Assembly: GCA_007571105.1 (NCBI GenBank)
Contig: RKRZ01000019.1
Coordinates: forward strand, 1 to 5,274
DNA: 5,274 nucleotides
Direction: 5' to 3'
Origin: Gammaproteobacteria bacterium
Lineage (GTDB): Bacteria; Pseudomonadota; Gammaproteobacteria; Poriferisulfidales; Poriferisulfidaceae
In this document: piece by piece, positions 5,255-5,274 of the stretch
How the letters are laid out: each line of letters opens with the position of its first letter
How positions within the stretch are numbered: position 1 is the first letter of the stretch
Translations under genes and position numbers: made by a program
Notes under the pieces: model-generated
Databases searched by the model: none
Told to the model about the DNA's origin: nothing
What the model saw: only the letters and a program-made list of their open reading frames with translations

Positions 5255-5274
5255 GCCAATATCGGTCTCTTATA

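Overview
The window looks like chromosomal DNA of a proteobacterium with a moderately GC-rich genome. The order thiS-thiG-trmB is one I know from gammaproteobacteria such as Pseudomonas. IspG is the longer form common in beta- and many gammaproteobacteria, not the short enterobacterial form. I cannot name a genus. There are no mobile elements, CRISPR arrays, tRNA or rRNA genes. This is mainly a housekeeping region with a few unusual arrangements.

Layout: positions 1-149 are AT-rich and non-coding, with a perfect TTGACA hexamer. They precede a small two-helix membrane protein gene on the + strand (to 341). Everything else is on the - strand and reads from the right edge leftwards: ispG (5'-incomplete, with an in-frame TAA at the very edge), a gamma-class carbonic anhydrase-like gene, metY, a SnoaL/NTF2-fold gene, thiS, thiG and trmB. 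The gaps are about 30 nt, -4, +4, +5, +1 and -4 nt, so the seven genes very likely form one transcription unit with translational coupling. trmB ends 3 bp from the end of the convergent small membrane gene.

Function: ispG makes the isoprenoid precursor HMBPP. metY makes homocysteine from O-acetylhomoserine and a sulfur donor. thiS and thiG make the thiazole half of thiamine, with ThiS carrying the sulfur as a C-terminal thiocarboxylate. trmB makes m7G in tRNA. The gamma-carbonic anhydrase and the SnoaL-like protein have no certain role.

The most interesting points are the co-transcription of a sulfhydrylase (MetY) with a ThiS-type sulfur carrier, and the use of C-terminal Gly-Gly codons of two genes (metY and thiS) as the Shine-Dalgarno sequence of the next gene, at the same 8-nt spacing. 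An uncharacterised SnoaL-like gene lies between metY and thiS, and there is a stop codon inside the ispG reading frame at the window edge. I see no clearly new multi-gene system.
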